Assembly: GCF_029867415.1 (NCBI RefSeq)
Contig: NC_081182.1
Location: 13,576,497-13,640,496 of the forward strand
Reading direction: 5' to 3'
Length of the DNA stretch: 64,000 bases
Source of the DNA: Vicia villosa
Lineage: Eukaryota > Streptophyta > Magnoliopsida > Fabales > Fabaceae
Notes under the pieces: model-generated
The model's input: the letters and a program-made list of their open reading frames with translations, nothing else
What the model was told of the DNA's origin: nothing
Databases searched by the model: none
Part shown: piece by piece, positions 21,632 to 32,539 of the stretch
Layout: each line of letters begins with the position of its first letter
Position numbering within the stretch: position 1 is the stretch's first letter
Program-made: the position numbers and the translations under genes

Positions 21632-24600
21632 TGTAAACTCGGTTTTTTGAGGCGAACTGACTCCTTGCTCTTTCTTTTTTTTTGATTTTTTTATATTTTT
21701 TTTGCAAGAGTCGCCACCGACTTTTATTTTATCCAACATTTAGGAAAGGCATAAAAGAACAGAAAAAGACCTTTTGACAGATTTTGGGTTCGGGGGGTTG
21801 GTTATACAAAGGGAAGGTTTTAAGCACCCTTTGTATCCATGGTTATCCATGGGCTCTTAGTTTTGCTTAGATCACTTTTGCTCTTGTTTGATTTTTAAAA
21901 TAAGCTCGGCAAGACATTAAGCCTTGTGCCTACATACCTCCTCTGTGCAATGGAGAAGTCAGAGCTAATGTAGTTCCGCTTAAAAGGGAAAACGGTTTAA
22001 AAAAAACGAATAAACACTTTATCATCGTCGGAGAGAAATACTCGGCCATTGATCTTGAGCATGAGAACAAATGAGTTCTTTGCATCGCTAATGAAAGAAG
22101 GGCTCCAACTCGGATAAAATCAACGAGTATGCCACTAGCTCTCTCACGCAGAAAAGATCTCATTATATCAATCAATTTCAAAATCGTAGGGTATCGCAAC
22201 TCACTACAACAATTAATCGTGTCTAAACTTTTGCAAAAAAAAGCCACTAAGGGCAAAAGACATTTTTAAGAAAGGTTTTTAAAAAGGGTTTTACAAACAT
22301 AAGAGGATTTTGGAAAAAAGGGAGAAGATTTTGAAAATTTAAGAAGTGGGAGGAGATGAAAAGGCTATCCTAGTGCTTAAAATAAAAGTTTAAGGAGAGA
22401 ATGATCTGACCAAAATAAGAAACCAACAGTTGACCGACGCATTACCACTTGGGGATCCAGATGAACTTATTATCTTTAGCACCACTTTGCATTAAGCACT
22501 TTAAAATTTTGATGAAAAATCGGGCAGAGTAACGGCTGTTTTCGGGTAAAATCCTTATCTCAATGCCTTGGAATTAACCATCAAGGACTTTCAAGGAAAT
22601 ACCTGCATACGCAAACAGACAACAATCCAATGCCAGACAGAACAACCACAGAGTAATAACAGAATAAGGGTCCAGAGGCACTAAGTCCATAAGTCCGAAT
22701 CTCCAAAATGCTAGGGATAGTAACCAGTAGTCCAAGAGAGAACCTTAAGCGTTTTTTTTTTAGATTTTTGTTGCTTATTAGTGTTTTAGCATAAAAGTAA
22801 AGTATGGTCCAAGTGGACAAAAAGAAAATAGCGGAAACATAAACATAGCGTCCAAATGGACAAAGAGAAAATAGCGGAATATAAACGTCCAAATGGACAA
22901 AGAGAAAATAGCGGAAACATAAATAATATGTCCAAGTGGACGAAGAAAAAAATAGCAGAAATATAAATAATATATCCAAATGGACAAAGAAAAAAAAATA
23001 GCAGAAATATAAATAATATGTCCAAATGGACAAAGGAAAAATAACAGAAATATAAATAATATGTCCAAGTGGACAAAGAAAAAATAGCAGAAATATAAAT
23101 AATAAGTCCAAATGGACAAAGAAAAAATAGCAGAAATATAAATAATATGTCCAAATGGACAAAGAAAAAATAGCAGAAATATAAATAATATGTCCAAATG
23201 GACAAAGAAAAAATAGCAGAAATATAAATAATATGTCCAAATGGACAAAGGAAAAATAGCAGAAATATAAATAATATGTCCAAATGGACAAAGAAAAAAT
23301 ACAGAAACATAAATAATATGTCCAAATGGACAAAGAGAAAATAACAGAAACATAAATAATATGAATGATAAAATAAAGTATAAAGCAAGAAATATAAAGA
23401 ACAATATAATAAAATGCGGAATTTAAAGTTAATTGTTAGTATGTTAGCACGCGAATCATCCTGAAGCTAGTCAAGTATATCCACGATGTTAGTGAAGATC
23501 GATGGTGAGTGAATGATGATCTCGGATTTAAAGTTAATGAAAATTTATCAGAAGCTTGATAGAATCATAGCGACTACACGATAAATTTCCAAAAGTCTTA
23601 AATCAACTGCATACAATCTCTGCCATATTTGATCTTTTATTCCAATTCGGGACAAAGAAAAAGATAAGAAATAATATCAAATAATATACAAAAATAAATA
23701 TAAAACAAATTAAACTTAATTCATTCTTTTTGTGATTTTTTGGATGTTTTTAAGTTAATTAAAAGCTAATTAAAACAAATAATTATACAAATAATTAAAA
23801 TTAACAAGAAAAATAAATCTAATCATGTCTAAAAATAGTATATAATATATAAACCTGATTTAATAAAAGAAATTAATTTTTTTTGGAATTTTTTGATAGG
23901 TTAGAAATAATTAAAAAACAAATATATACATAATTACTAATTAATTAAGCAAAATAAATTAACTATGAATAAAAATAAAATATTTTATGTCAAATATTAG
24001 AGTATAAAAATATAAACCTAAATCTAAAAGGAAAATATTTTTGGAGTTTTTTGATTGGTTGAAAATAATTAAAAAAAGCAATATTTACATAATTACTAAT
24101 TAATTAAGAAAAATAAATTAATTATGAAAAGAAATAAAATATTTTTATGTTAAAAATTAAATAAACATTTTATCAACTTAAAACTAAAATTAAAACATTT
24201 TTTTGAGAAATTAAAAATATGCATAAATATGGAGTTTTTAATTCATGAACTCCTAACACTACTACATATTAAAAATTACATTGTACTTACTCTATGATGT
24301 TCCAAGAGTGGAAAAGAGTGATTGAAATTGATTGAAAGTGGCTATTTGAATGAGCCTTGATTTTTACAAGTTTATTGAAACTTTTGGAAAATATAAAACT
24401 TATGCTATGGCTTTGGTGTTTGTTGTTGTGCTCTCCTCTTGTTTTCCCTTTTTTTTCCTTCTCTATTTTTTCCTCCTCTTTAATGAAGAAAATGAAGCTT
24501 TATTTATAGGCAAAGAGTTTGATCTTGGAAGCCTTGCAAGTGGAAATTGTCATGATTGATTTTGTGGAAAAAATATGATAATGGAATATTTTCAATGAGT

Positions 24601-25897
24601 GTATTTCTTAACCATGGTTAAAACACTCAAGTATTATTCTCTTCAACCTTGCAATAATATATTTAAGCATCTTGAATTAGTCTTGATTGGCAACCATAAG
24701 CATCTTTGATAATATCTTTGAATTATCTCACTTTAATTAAACTTTAAATGAATAAAATTTAACTAAAATGAAATAAAAATGTCATGAATCATGGATGGGT
24801 CGTGGATGCCCTTTAAACATATGAGAATCAAGATTGAATCACAAAAGAATTGGCCTTTTTGAAAAAAAATCAAATTTTGGTCATTACTTGTTTCATGCAT
24901 TTTTCCAAAAAAGGTCAACTTCATCAAGGCATATCTCCCTCAATTTTGATCCTATGAAAGTGTTCTTTAACTTTTTGGAAAGCCCAAGATGTCCTCTACA
25001 AGCCACTTTGGAAGCGTTTTTGCATTTGGAGAAGTTAACTTGATGATATGGGCTTTGACAAAAAACTGCTTTTTGTTGACTTTGAAAATGACCTGTAATG
25101 TTTTGGCTTATATCTCTTAGGCGGAAGCATTTCTTGACCTTGGTCCCAACATCAAAGTTGTAGAGAATTGAATTTCCTTGAGAATGAGCTTTGGTTGGAA
25201 TTTTTATGATAAATTATGAGAGAGTTATGGTCGGTCAAAGTTCAGTTGACTTTTAGGTAAAAAACCCTAATTTTGCAATTTTGAGTTTTGTTGATTTCTG
25301 AACTTTTCTTGATGAATTATGATCAATCCTCGATCAAATAGTGAATATTACTTCAAATGATTGATGTTGACCAAAAATCTTGATTTTTTACTGTAGTTGA
25401 CTTTTTCTCGATGAACTGCAGTTTTGCGATCTTTCAATGAATCAAGGTCTTCTCCTCAATTGAATGACATGAATGGACTATAATGTTGATTTGAAGGCCT
25501 TTGAATCATATTTTGAGTCTTGGAATCATCTCCTGATTAAAAGTCAATCCTTTGGTGAAATTAGGTCAAAACCCTAATTTGGCGCTTTTGGCGATCTTGA
25601 GAGTTGTCTGCCTTAAACTGAGTCATCCTTGGACTTGAATATTGATTGAAGGAACCTTTGAATCTTGAGAGAATTTTGAACCTCTTGTGGGCCTCAAAAC
25701 CCTTAATTCTTCAGCTTTCTCTTGATCATTCTCCTGTCTTTTTAACACATAAGCAACAAACTTTTTTTTCTTTTTATTTTTTTGTTAGTAAATAAAAATA
25801 TGCATGATGATAAATGATAATGATAAATGATAATGATAATGATCATAATACTTTAGAAAATGATGGGATCTCAGAGGTCAAAAATTGGGGTGCAACA
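21632..25897 (-). repeat. 5' LTR of the Ogre-related element
   Basis: 4,266 bp, nearly identical to 13474-17738. Differences seen: one extra T in the T-run near 21.68 kb and single-base changes near 22.77, 23.46, 24.76, 25.39 and 25.55 kb. Contains the second copy of the minisatellite. Confidence 0.93.
22807..23363. repeat. GTCCAAATGGAC minisatellite in LTR copy 2
   Basis: Second copy of the array at 14648-15204, apparently with the same unit order, because both belong to one element's LTR pair. Confidence 0.92.
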
Positions 25898-26920
25898 GTA
25901 TTTATTTATTTATTTATTTATGTTTCGTATTTTTTTAATACATTATCGTGTTTGTGTTTCAGAGCTGGATCATCTCCTACTTCTCCCGCATCCACGGCTT
26001 CCACATCGATCCTGCGTACGTTGACGCCATGCCCAGGGCCGCCAGATACGCTCTCCAGAGGGGGAACGATGCGGTGGGACCATACCGTTTGTACTTGGAC
26101 CGCACGATGCACGACGACGTCACCTGGAGGCCGTTCGCCGACTACGCTCAGATTGTCCCCTTTGACGGCATGCTTTATATTCAGGCTGGTTGGCATGCGG
26201 GACCGACATCATGGTCCGGTATCTCCCTGAGCGGTGCATGCGTCAGTTCGGATTCGTGCAGCGGATACCCAGGTCACCCTTTGAGGCTGCTCCCGACAGA
26301 GTTACCCGAGTGCAGCTCACTGCCATATGGGCGGAGTGGCAGCAGCATGTGGTACCGCAGGAGTACCGTCTCACTCGGGTCATACAGGACTGGCACAGTG
26401 AGGAGGGGTACGTCACATGGTTCTACCGGGTGTCCCATCCTCTGCTGAGACCCGACGTTCCCGGCGCTCCTAGGCCAGCACATGAGGAGATCCTAGAGAA
26501 CCAGCAGGCCGAGGATGACCACGCCATTGATCTCATGCCGATCTGCCAGCGGATAGAGATGCTTGGGCGGGACGCGTTGGATCGAGGTGTCGTTCATCAG
26601 GGCGGTCCAGAGGCAGTCACCGTGATGGAGATGATCGTCACTGATGCGGGCCGTGCGGCGGGGTACAGGCGGCAGAGGAGGGCCCAGGGTGAGAGGGTTA
26701 GGCACACCCAGTAGTGGTCGGGTTTATTTATTTTTTGATATTCGGATTGTATCTTTCGCACAGTATTATTATTATTTTCGGTTTGTATATATTATTTGGA
26801 TTGGATTTATCATATTAGTATTTTCAGTTTATCTGTTGCTTATTTCATTTGGCGTTTGCGTTTAATTAAAATGCGAGACTGTTTAAGAAAAAACATAAAA
26901 AAAAAACACAGTTTCTGCAT

Positions 26921-27134
26921 AATTCGGAAGTTCATTTCCGAATTCACCCCCATGAGGTGTTTTCGGAAGTTCATCTCCGAAGACACCCCCCATGAGGTAT
27001 TTTCGGAGATGCACTTCCGAATTGTGGAAATTTTTTTAAAAAAAAAGAGCTTCGGAAGTTCATTTCCGAAGCAGGGGTATTTTGGGATTTTCGCTGGGGG
27101 TGACCCCCATAGGGAGGTGGCTAAAGAAATTTTC
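26921..27134 (-). repeat. Right terminal inverted repeat with TTCGGAA palindromes
   Basis: Four palindrome copies (TTCGGAAGTTCATTTCCGAA and variants), then ACCCC...TCGCTGGGGGTGACCCCC and the terminal CTAAAGAAATTTTC. It follows 0.2 kb of AT-rich 3' sequence after the PMD stop codon. Confidence 0.85.
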
Positions 27135-27298
27135 TTTTTTATCTTATGTTTGAAGTAGTACTAATAAAAATATTTTTTTTTAGTTTATTGAATAATAAAT
27201 GTAATTGGTCTACATAAAAGATCCAATATACTCATTATATAATGAATATAAAAAAAAATTGCTTATAATAATGGCTGGAGTAATTTGTATTCATAGTA

Positions 27299-27969
27299 CT
27301 TTCTGTTGGTGATTTTAGTATCATCAATGTATTTTGGTAGTAATGTGATTTACTATAGGCCGATGCAATTATGCGTTAAGCTTGAAACGAGTTAGGGAAG
27401 TACGGAGTGCACGCTCGTAGAGCCAAACGTGTAATTAAATACGAATAATAGAAACGGGATTCCAAGGGGCGGAGCCCCTGGCGGGGTGCGGGGCAGGTGT
27501 GTCATTTCGGTTTCTGTTGTTGATCTCCTATATAAGGAGTCATTTGGCCTCGGTTTCGGATACGAAAAATAATACTTCCTTTCTACATTCCTGATCTGTT
27601 CTCTTTTGTCAGAAACAGATTGCTCTTCGAGAATTATCCCCACAAGAATTTCGTGAACCCAGACAAGAATAGGGTCGAAATACTTTGTTCGAAAAGTGTA
27701 TGAACACGATTCTTCGAAATTATCCAGGATTATCATACCTATTTTCTAACACTTCCTCCATTTAAAAAATAGTGTCGTTTAAGATTTTTTGCATACAAAT
27801 TAAGAAATATAATAATAGTGTTTTACACTGCACTTTTACTAAATTAATTTTATTAATATATTAGAAGTTGTACAAAGTAATAATTAAATGATACAATTAA
27901 AAAAATAATAATAATTTTTACATTGAAAATTTTTCTTCTAAAATGACATTTATTTTAAAATGGAGGAAG
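27299..27969. mobile_element. Stowaway-like MITE split by a solo LTR
   Basis: Ends are CTTCC|CTCCATTT-like and ATGGAGGAAG (inverted), flanked by TA at 27297-27298 and 27970-27971, as for Tc1/mariner-type Stowaway MITEs. The inner TGTCG/TGACATTT blocks are also inverted. The left 5 bp (27299-27303) are separated from the rest by a 448-bp solo LTR. Without the insert the MITE is about 220 bp. Confidence 0.75.
27304..27751 (+). mobile_element. 448-bp solo LTR inside the MITE
   Basis: TG...CA segment flanked by CTTTC (27299-27303) and CTTCC (27752-27756), a 5-bp target duplication with one change. It has a promoter-like CTATATAAGG near 27530 and the GC-rich tract GGGGCGGAGCCCCTGGCGGG, typical of some plant LTRs. 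A 114-codon minus-strand frame here is not a gene. Confidence 0.75.
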
Positions 27970-27971
27970 TA

Positions 27972-28609
27972 CACAAAAAAGTTAACTTCAAATAAAATAA
28001 ACAAGTATATGTCTCATAAATAATGTTTAATATTTAAAATATATGAGGTTTTTAAAAAGATAATAACATGTATTATTTTTAATGATAAGCTAATATTACT
28101 ATTAAAATATTTATTGATTATAAATAATATAATAGTTGAATAAGTATAATAATAAAAATCACATATTGGTAATGTAAAGAAAACAATTATTTTAAAATAA
28201 AAAATATTAATAAAATATTTTTGTGTGAAACACTTTTTAGGTTCGTGATAGACTAATATATTGTGATTTTCTTTTATAATTCTTCTAATTTATTTTATGG
28301 TTTTTCATAATCGATTTGGTCCGATTTAGTGGTTAGTTCTGACATCAAGTGATTTTAATCTTCTTTCAATCATAATAGCGACATATCGAATTATGACCGA
28401 CTCTATTAAATTCATCACCAATCACCAGTGAACTAACAAACTATTGATATAATCCTTCTAATTTCTTTTAGACATTTCAATAACAACTTTATAATCTAAT
28501 TTTATAATCCAAATGAGGAAAACACTTCTCATTATTATCGTTATTATAATGACAACAATTTAATTGTTAATTGAAGAAAATATAGTGAAAGAGTCTCTTG
28601 AATTAGTTA
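27972..28609. other. AT-rich flank, no gene seen
   Basis: Resembles the BURP-upstream flank type (AATTGAAGAAAATATAGTGAA also occurs near 11,050). No coding potential. Confidence 0.5.
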
Positions 28610-30006
28610 TTATACCTTGCTTAAGGAATTAGACTTTTGGACTTATGATAGATCCCTTGACTCGGAGTGTACATCTGATACCTATGGTTTCATCTGGTTC
28701 ACTGTACTTGAGACTTTGGGATTTCTTTGTGGCCTTTGGTTGTCTGTCTGTTTGTATTCATTTGATGCAGGTTTATTTTATCTGATACGTTGAAACAAGT
28801 TCATCTAATACAAGATCATCTGATACAAAGTCATCTATACATTATGATTCATCTGAAGCACTTTGGCTGGGCTTGTTATTTGATCTTATTTGATACTTGG
28901 CTTGGTTTATTTGTGTTTGTTTGGTTATTTAGTACTTGTGGGCTTAATCCAAAGTAAATATATGCTTATGTTGACTTTATATCAAGTGTTGGCTTCTTCG
29001 TTGATTAGATCTTTCTTGTCCTTAGCTTTTACTTTGGGCTTTAGGATAGTCATTTCATCTCTTGCCCATCTTCTTAAATTTCAAAATCTCCTCCCTATTT
29101 TCAAAAATCTTCTTATTTTCAAACATAAACTCTTTCACAATAAACCTTGACTATGTCAAGTGATCTTCAAATCTTTTCTTGAATAAATGCTAAAACATCT
29201 TAAGCATATCAAAACTCTTTTAAAATTAAAGGAGGAAATGTTCAAGTATCATTTGCCTAATGGAACTACTTGAGATAGTACTCCTAACAAAACACAAAAC
29301 TCATATAAATCTTTTGCCATTTGGCTTTTCCTTTTAAAATCTTTTCTCAAAGATTAGACATAAGTCATCTACATAGTTGAGATGTAACTCTCCTATCCCC
29401 ACGATATTATTTGATGTGGCGTTGATTCTTTTCCACTTGAAAGGCCTAATGGTATACTTGTTGATCTCTATCCAAGTCGGAGCCATTATTTTATTGTGAT
29501 GCAAAGATCCATCTGTTTCCATGCTTATGGTTGATTATTTGAGTTTTCTCCTTTGAGATGACAAAGTGTCTCTTCATTTAAAATCAATCAAAACAAACCA
29601 TCGTGTTTTCTTTATGAGCAGAACTACAAATGCTCGGGCTTCCCTATTACACTTAAGGGATATGTAGGCACAAGATGCAACGTCTTGCCGTGCATAAATA
29701 AAAACTATAAAAAAATGTTCTTTTCTCATCCCATTAATCTTTTGCACACAACTCTTTTATTTCATAACACAAATTTTCAAAAAGGTTCTCATGGACTATC
29801 ATAGATATGAGGGGTTCTAATACATTCCCCTTGCATAACCAACCCACACACCCTTTTCTCTTTGTTTCATTAGTTTTGTTTTAAAAATTCCGTGAGTTTT
29901 ATTCGCTCTTTTCCCACTCCTTTAGAAACAAGAAAGATCGGTGGCGACTCTTGCTTTATTTACGAGTTAATTTAATCAATAACTTAATCTCAATTTTTTC
30001 GCCGTG
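28610..30006 (+). mobile_element. Truncated Ogre-like LTR fragment, plus strand
   Basis: Contains repeated CATCTGATAC/TCATCTAATAC phrases, GGCTTTGGTTGTCTGTCTG-like text, AAGGGATATGTAGGCACAAGA and GGTGGCGACTCTTGC, all reminiscent of Ogre/Tat LTRs, here in the opposite orientation to the 13-26 kb element. No partner LTR or target duplication was found. Several short open frames are not genes. Confidence 0.55.
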
Positions 30007-30990
30007 ACACAAACCACAAAGACTAACTGTCAATGCCTTCTTGAGAACTCTGACTAAAGCCCTAGTTTCTCAAGGAACTATTAACTCACAAGTTGAATAC
30101 AAAGGTTTGTGTTTACAGAGTTGCTTCTTGAAAGCAGATTACACAAGTTTGAAATACAATTAAATAACACAAAAGTTTTAAGCAAGTATCAAACAAAATC
30201 TCACTTGATGCAAGTTAACGAACAAAAGTTCACTTGCTTACAAAACTATACAAAGAATTAACCAAAAGATTTGTGCAGCGTTTTAGCGTAGTTTTGTAAT
30301 GTTTTCTGTTAGCTTCTTTAATCTTCAAAGTCTTCCTTTTATAGCCCAAAAATAAATTTGTTGAAGGGTAGAAGGGGAATAGTAAATTCCTGCTGTTTTG
30401 TTCCAACGGTTAGTGAGGGAGTGTTTGACAACATAATACAGAAGTAATGTCCTTGCGCCACCCTTTCTGGGTAGTGGAGGCATATGTACTTTGTACTATT
30501 TCTCATAAAAACCAAATTTGATCTTTATCTACTAATCTTCAGAGGCTTCACATAGTAGATGTTGAAGCATGTTTAGAAGGACCAAGATTTGAGTCACCAG
30601 AACTTAAGTCTTCAGAACTTGTTCACTCAAAACCTTGACTTCAAAATCTTCAGCACTTGGTCTTAGGAGGCTTTGTCTTTATAATCTTCAGAACTCATTC
30701 TTCCAGAACTTGTCTTCAGAATCTTCAGAACTTGGACAACAGAATCTCAGAGCTATAGGAGACCTTAGAAGCTCTTTCTTGAGAATCACGATCAGAAGCT
30801 TTATCAATAACGCTCAGCAACACCGGTGTTATAAATTCATTTTAAAACTTGACTGAATCGTCGTAAACACGCTGGTTTCTTCCAGGGTAAGAGTGAGTTC
30901 AGTTCAGAACCCAATAGAGTCATACGCCTTTTCTTCAAAGGCATAACCTGTTAGAAAAAGCTACACACTAGACAAAAACCGTTATAGTAC
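30007..30990 (-). mobile_element. Probable LTR relic (Copia, SIRE-like), minus strand
   Basis: Repeated CTTCAGAACTTG phrases and, on the minus strand, a TATA-like GGGCTATAAAAGGAAG at about 30,330-30,345 suggest a decayed LTR. Boundaries and family are uncertain. No coding frame is supported. Confidence 0.35.
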
Positions 30991-30999
30991 TAAAATGTT

Positions 31000-32150
31000 C
31001 TCTAAGATACCATGTAATGTATCATCAAAACATAAGGCCATCTGCATAACCAAATCTTATTCATACAGACCGACCCTAAAGCACTCTGCAACCTCATAAG
31101 AGCATTCAAAGCAACATCACTTCCATAGGTCTCTAAAGTAGTAAATAGATCTGCTTCAATTCCTATCGGCCATATCCCCAATCTCAAAAGTATGAGGTTT
31201 ACTTTATCCTTCAATAAATCAAATACAATCAGGGTCAATGAAAAATTTTTATGAATAAGAAAATTGAAGACAAAGAAGCCAAAAGTTTCCAAATATGTTA
31301 TGGATAATTTTCCTTTCTTCTCGGGTATGGGCCTCCATCACCAATCAGGTATCATTGAGGCACTTCAAGCGTTTCTGATCGACCTTCCTCGAGGGGACAC
31401 CACCCTCAAAATAGCCTAGGTCATTAATGAAATTCATCAGCCACTTCTTCTAATAAAGATCCTCTAGAGAAATATCTTCTTGTTTGTATACATACACTCC
31501 ATTTCCCATGAGGAAATGGCTCTCAGCCCTGTATTTGGGAAATAACTCAGCAAATCTCCCCTCCAGCCTATTCTTAATAGCACAAATGGTTGCGTGAGCC
31601 TCAGGTTGAATAGGATTAACCACGAAGAAGCGGTCTTCGAAATATTAAAACTCACAAAAAGCTCCTTAGCCGAAGACGATCGACACTATAGAAATTAATC
31701 CTTTATTCCGCATCTGAGTCGTAAGGTCACGATAACATCAAAAGAGATGAATGGAAATGGTCAAAGAAGGCTTCCCCTTTAAATATTCACACCAATATTG
31801 ATAGACTTTCACATACGCCTAACTTGCCTGATAGAGTTGCGAAAGACCGTCACCAGATGCTTAAGATCTTCCACTTCAAAAGTGGTGAAGGGAAAACGAA
31901 GGCCCAAAACCAAGAAGGTACATTCTTAAAAAGGATTGGAGCAATCGCCATACTCACTGCATATTCGGTCATTCTCGCAAGGGTTTAAGACACTCCAATT
32001 CGAAGATGGACCAACCTTAAGAAAGACTCCATCAAGTTTACCATATTTGGCAAAAGTATAAACAATTGAAGAGTAAACATAATCCACCCACGAAGATTGA
32101 GCGTTCTTATAGAATTTTTTAGCAATCTTCTGTGAATTTTTACCCATAAT
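31000..32150 (-). pseudogene. Degenerate coding relic, unidentified (retroelement-like)
   Basis: Minus-strand pieces in shifting frames read as protein-like text: an ATG at 32147 (MGKNSQKIAKKF...), then FFVVNPIQPEAHATICAIK in another frame, and an approximately 90-residue piece near 31,002-31,292. Frameshifts and stops separate them. Its position among LTR relics suggests a retroelement accessory or gag-like frame, but I do not recognise the family and assign no function. Confidence 0.4.
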
Positions 32151-32534
32151 TTACTAACTTTTATGGATACAGAAAAGCAAATTATCAAGAAAGAATGATA
32201 ACTGCAAACTCGAAAAATGACTCACAAAAATGCAACATTGACGCTTCAAGATCTATACACTAGCATGCAAGAGGAAGTAGACTATATCGACCGTGTGAAA
32301 TCACTCGCACGCTACGCTCGATTGTTCAATTCCAAAGGGTCATAATGATTATACCTCCGAAAAGACGTTTAAAGTATGGAGCATTAAAAGCGTGAATCTC
32401 CAAGAAACTAAAACATTCAGTTTGGCTCTTCCAAAGATAGATTAGAGAGCAGTTGTAAGCCAAGGATAATGCGACAAACCCTTGCCTTGCTACACATACG
32501 CGAGGGTTTGGGGAACAATTGTTTCAGACCGATC
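32151..32534. other. Non-coding stretch between relic and solo LTR
   Basis: Contains a CAAACCCTTGCC.../CGAGGGTTTGG inverted pair near 32,475-32,515. It may be the untranslated leader of the relic at 31.0-32.15 kb. No gene. Confidence 0.4.
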
Positions 32535-32539
32535 ATATT

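Larger units (their letters stand above)
13474..25897 (-). mobile_element. Large non-coding LTR retroelement (Ogre/Tat-related LARD), minus strand
   Basis: LTRs of 4,265 and 4,266 bp (TG...CA) flank a 3.9-kb interior; a perfect target duplication GTATT lies at 13469-13473 and 25898-25902. On the minus strand, 4 nt after the 5' LTR (at 21632-25897) comes TGGCGACTCTGCTGGGG, the primer-binding site associated with Ogre elements (tRNA-Arg). A purine tract AAATAGGGG precedes the 3' LTR. The LTRs start TGTTGCACCCC on the element strand. No gag-pol frame is present, so it must be mobilised in trans. Only about six differences between LTRs were noticed, so insertion is recent. It sits in intron 2 of the PMD gene, antisense to it. 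Confidence 0.93.
12231..26714 (+). pseudogene. Plant mobile domain (PMD, MAIN-like) gene, three exons, frameshifted in exon 3
   Basis: Exon 1 is 12231-12632 (134 aa: Arg/Gly-rich RGRGRGRR, then an acidic Glu-rich tract). Exon 2 is 12739-13443 (235 aa), after acceptor TGTAACAG and ending at donor GTACGT. Exon 3 is 25963-26714, after acceptor TGTGTTTCAG. All junctions are phase 0. Exons 2-3 carry the PMD (aminotransferase-like) signature: LPVGEMTITLHDV, then LTSWIISYF across the splice, DGMLYIQAGW, and VRYLPERCMRQFGFVQ. PMD proteins are plant nuclear proteins linked to transposon silencing or to transposons themselves. Near 26190 the frame slips; the downstream frame resumes the expected GTDIMVRYLPER text. 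Loss of 4 nt from a TTGGTTGG tract would explain this. Intron 2, originally about 95 bp, now contains a 12.4-kb retroelement. The gene is very probably cargo of the surrounding Mutator-like element and not functional as read here. Confidence 0.85.
11526..27134 (+). mobile_element. Mutator-like element carrying a plant-mobile-domain gene, with a nested retroelement
   Basis: Terminal inverted repeats of about 85 bp begin GAAAATTTCTTTGCC (left) and GAAAATTTCTTTAGCC (right, inverted) and share a CACC..GCGAAAA/GTGAAAA...ACCCCTG block. A perfect 9-bp target duplication TTTTTTATC lies at 11517-11525 and 27135-27143, the length expected for Mutator-like elements. Both ends hold arrays of a 20-bp imperfect palindrome (TTCGGAA...TTCCGAA). 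The cargo is a GC-richer plant-mobile-domain gene. I find no transposase. Without the nested retroelement the element is about 3.2 kb. Confidence 0.9.

Noticed and set aside
27392..27736. 114-codon minus-strand frame
   Set aside because: It lies within a solo LTR bounded by TG...CA and has no recognisable motif.
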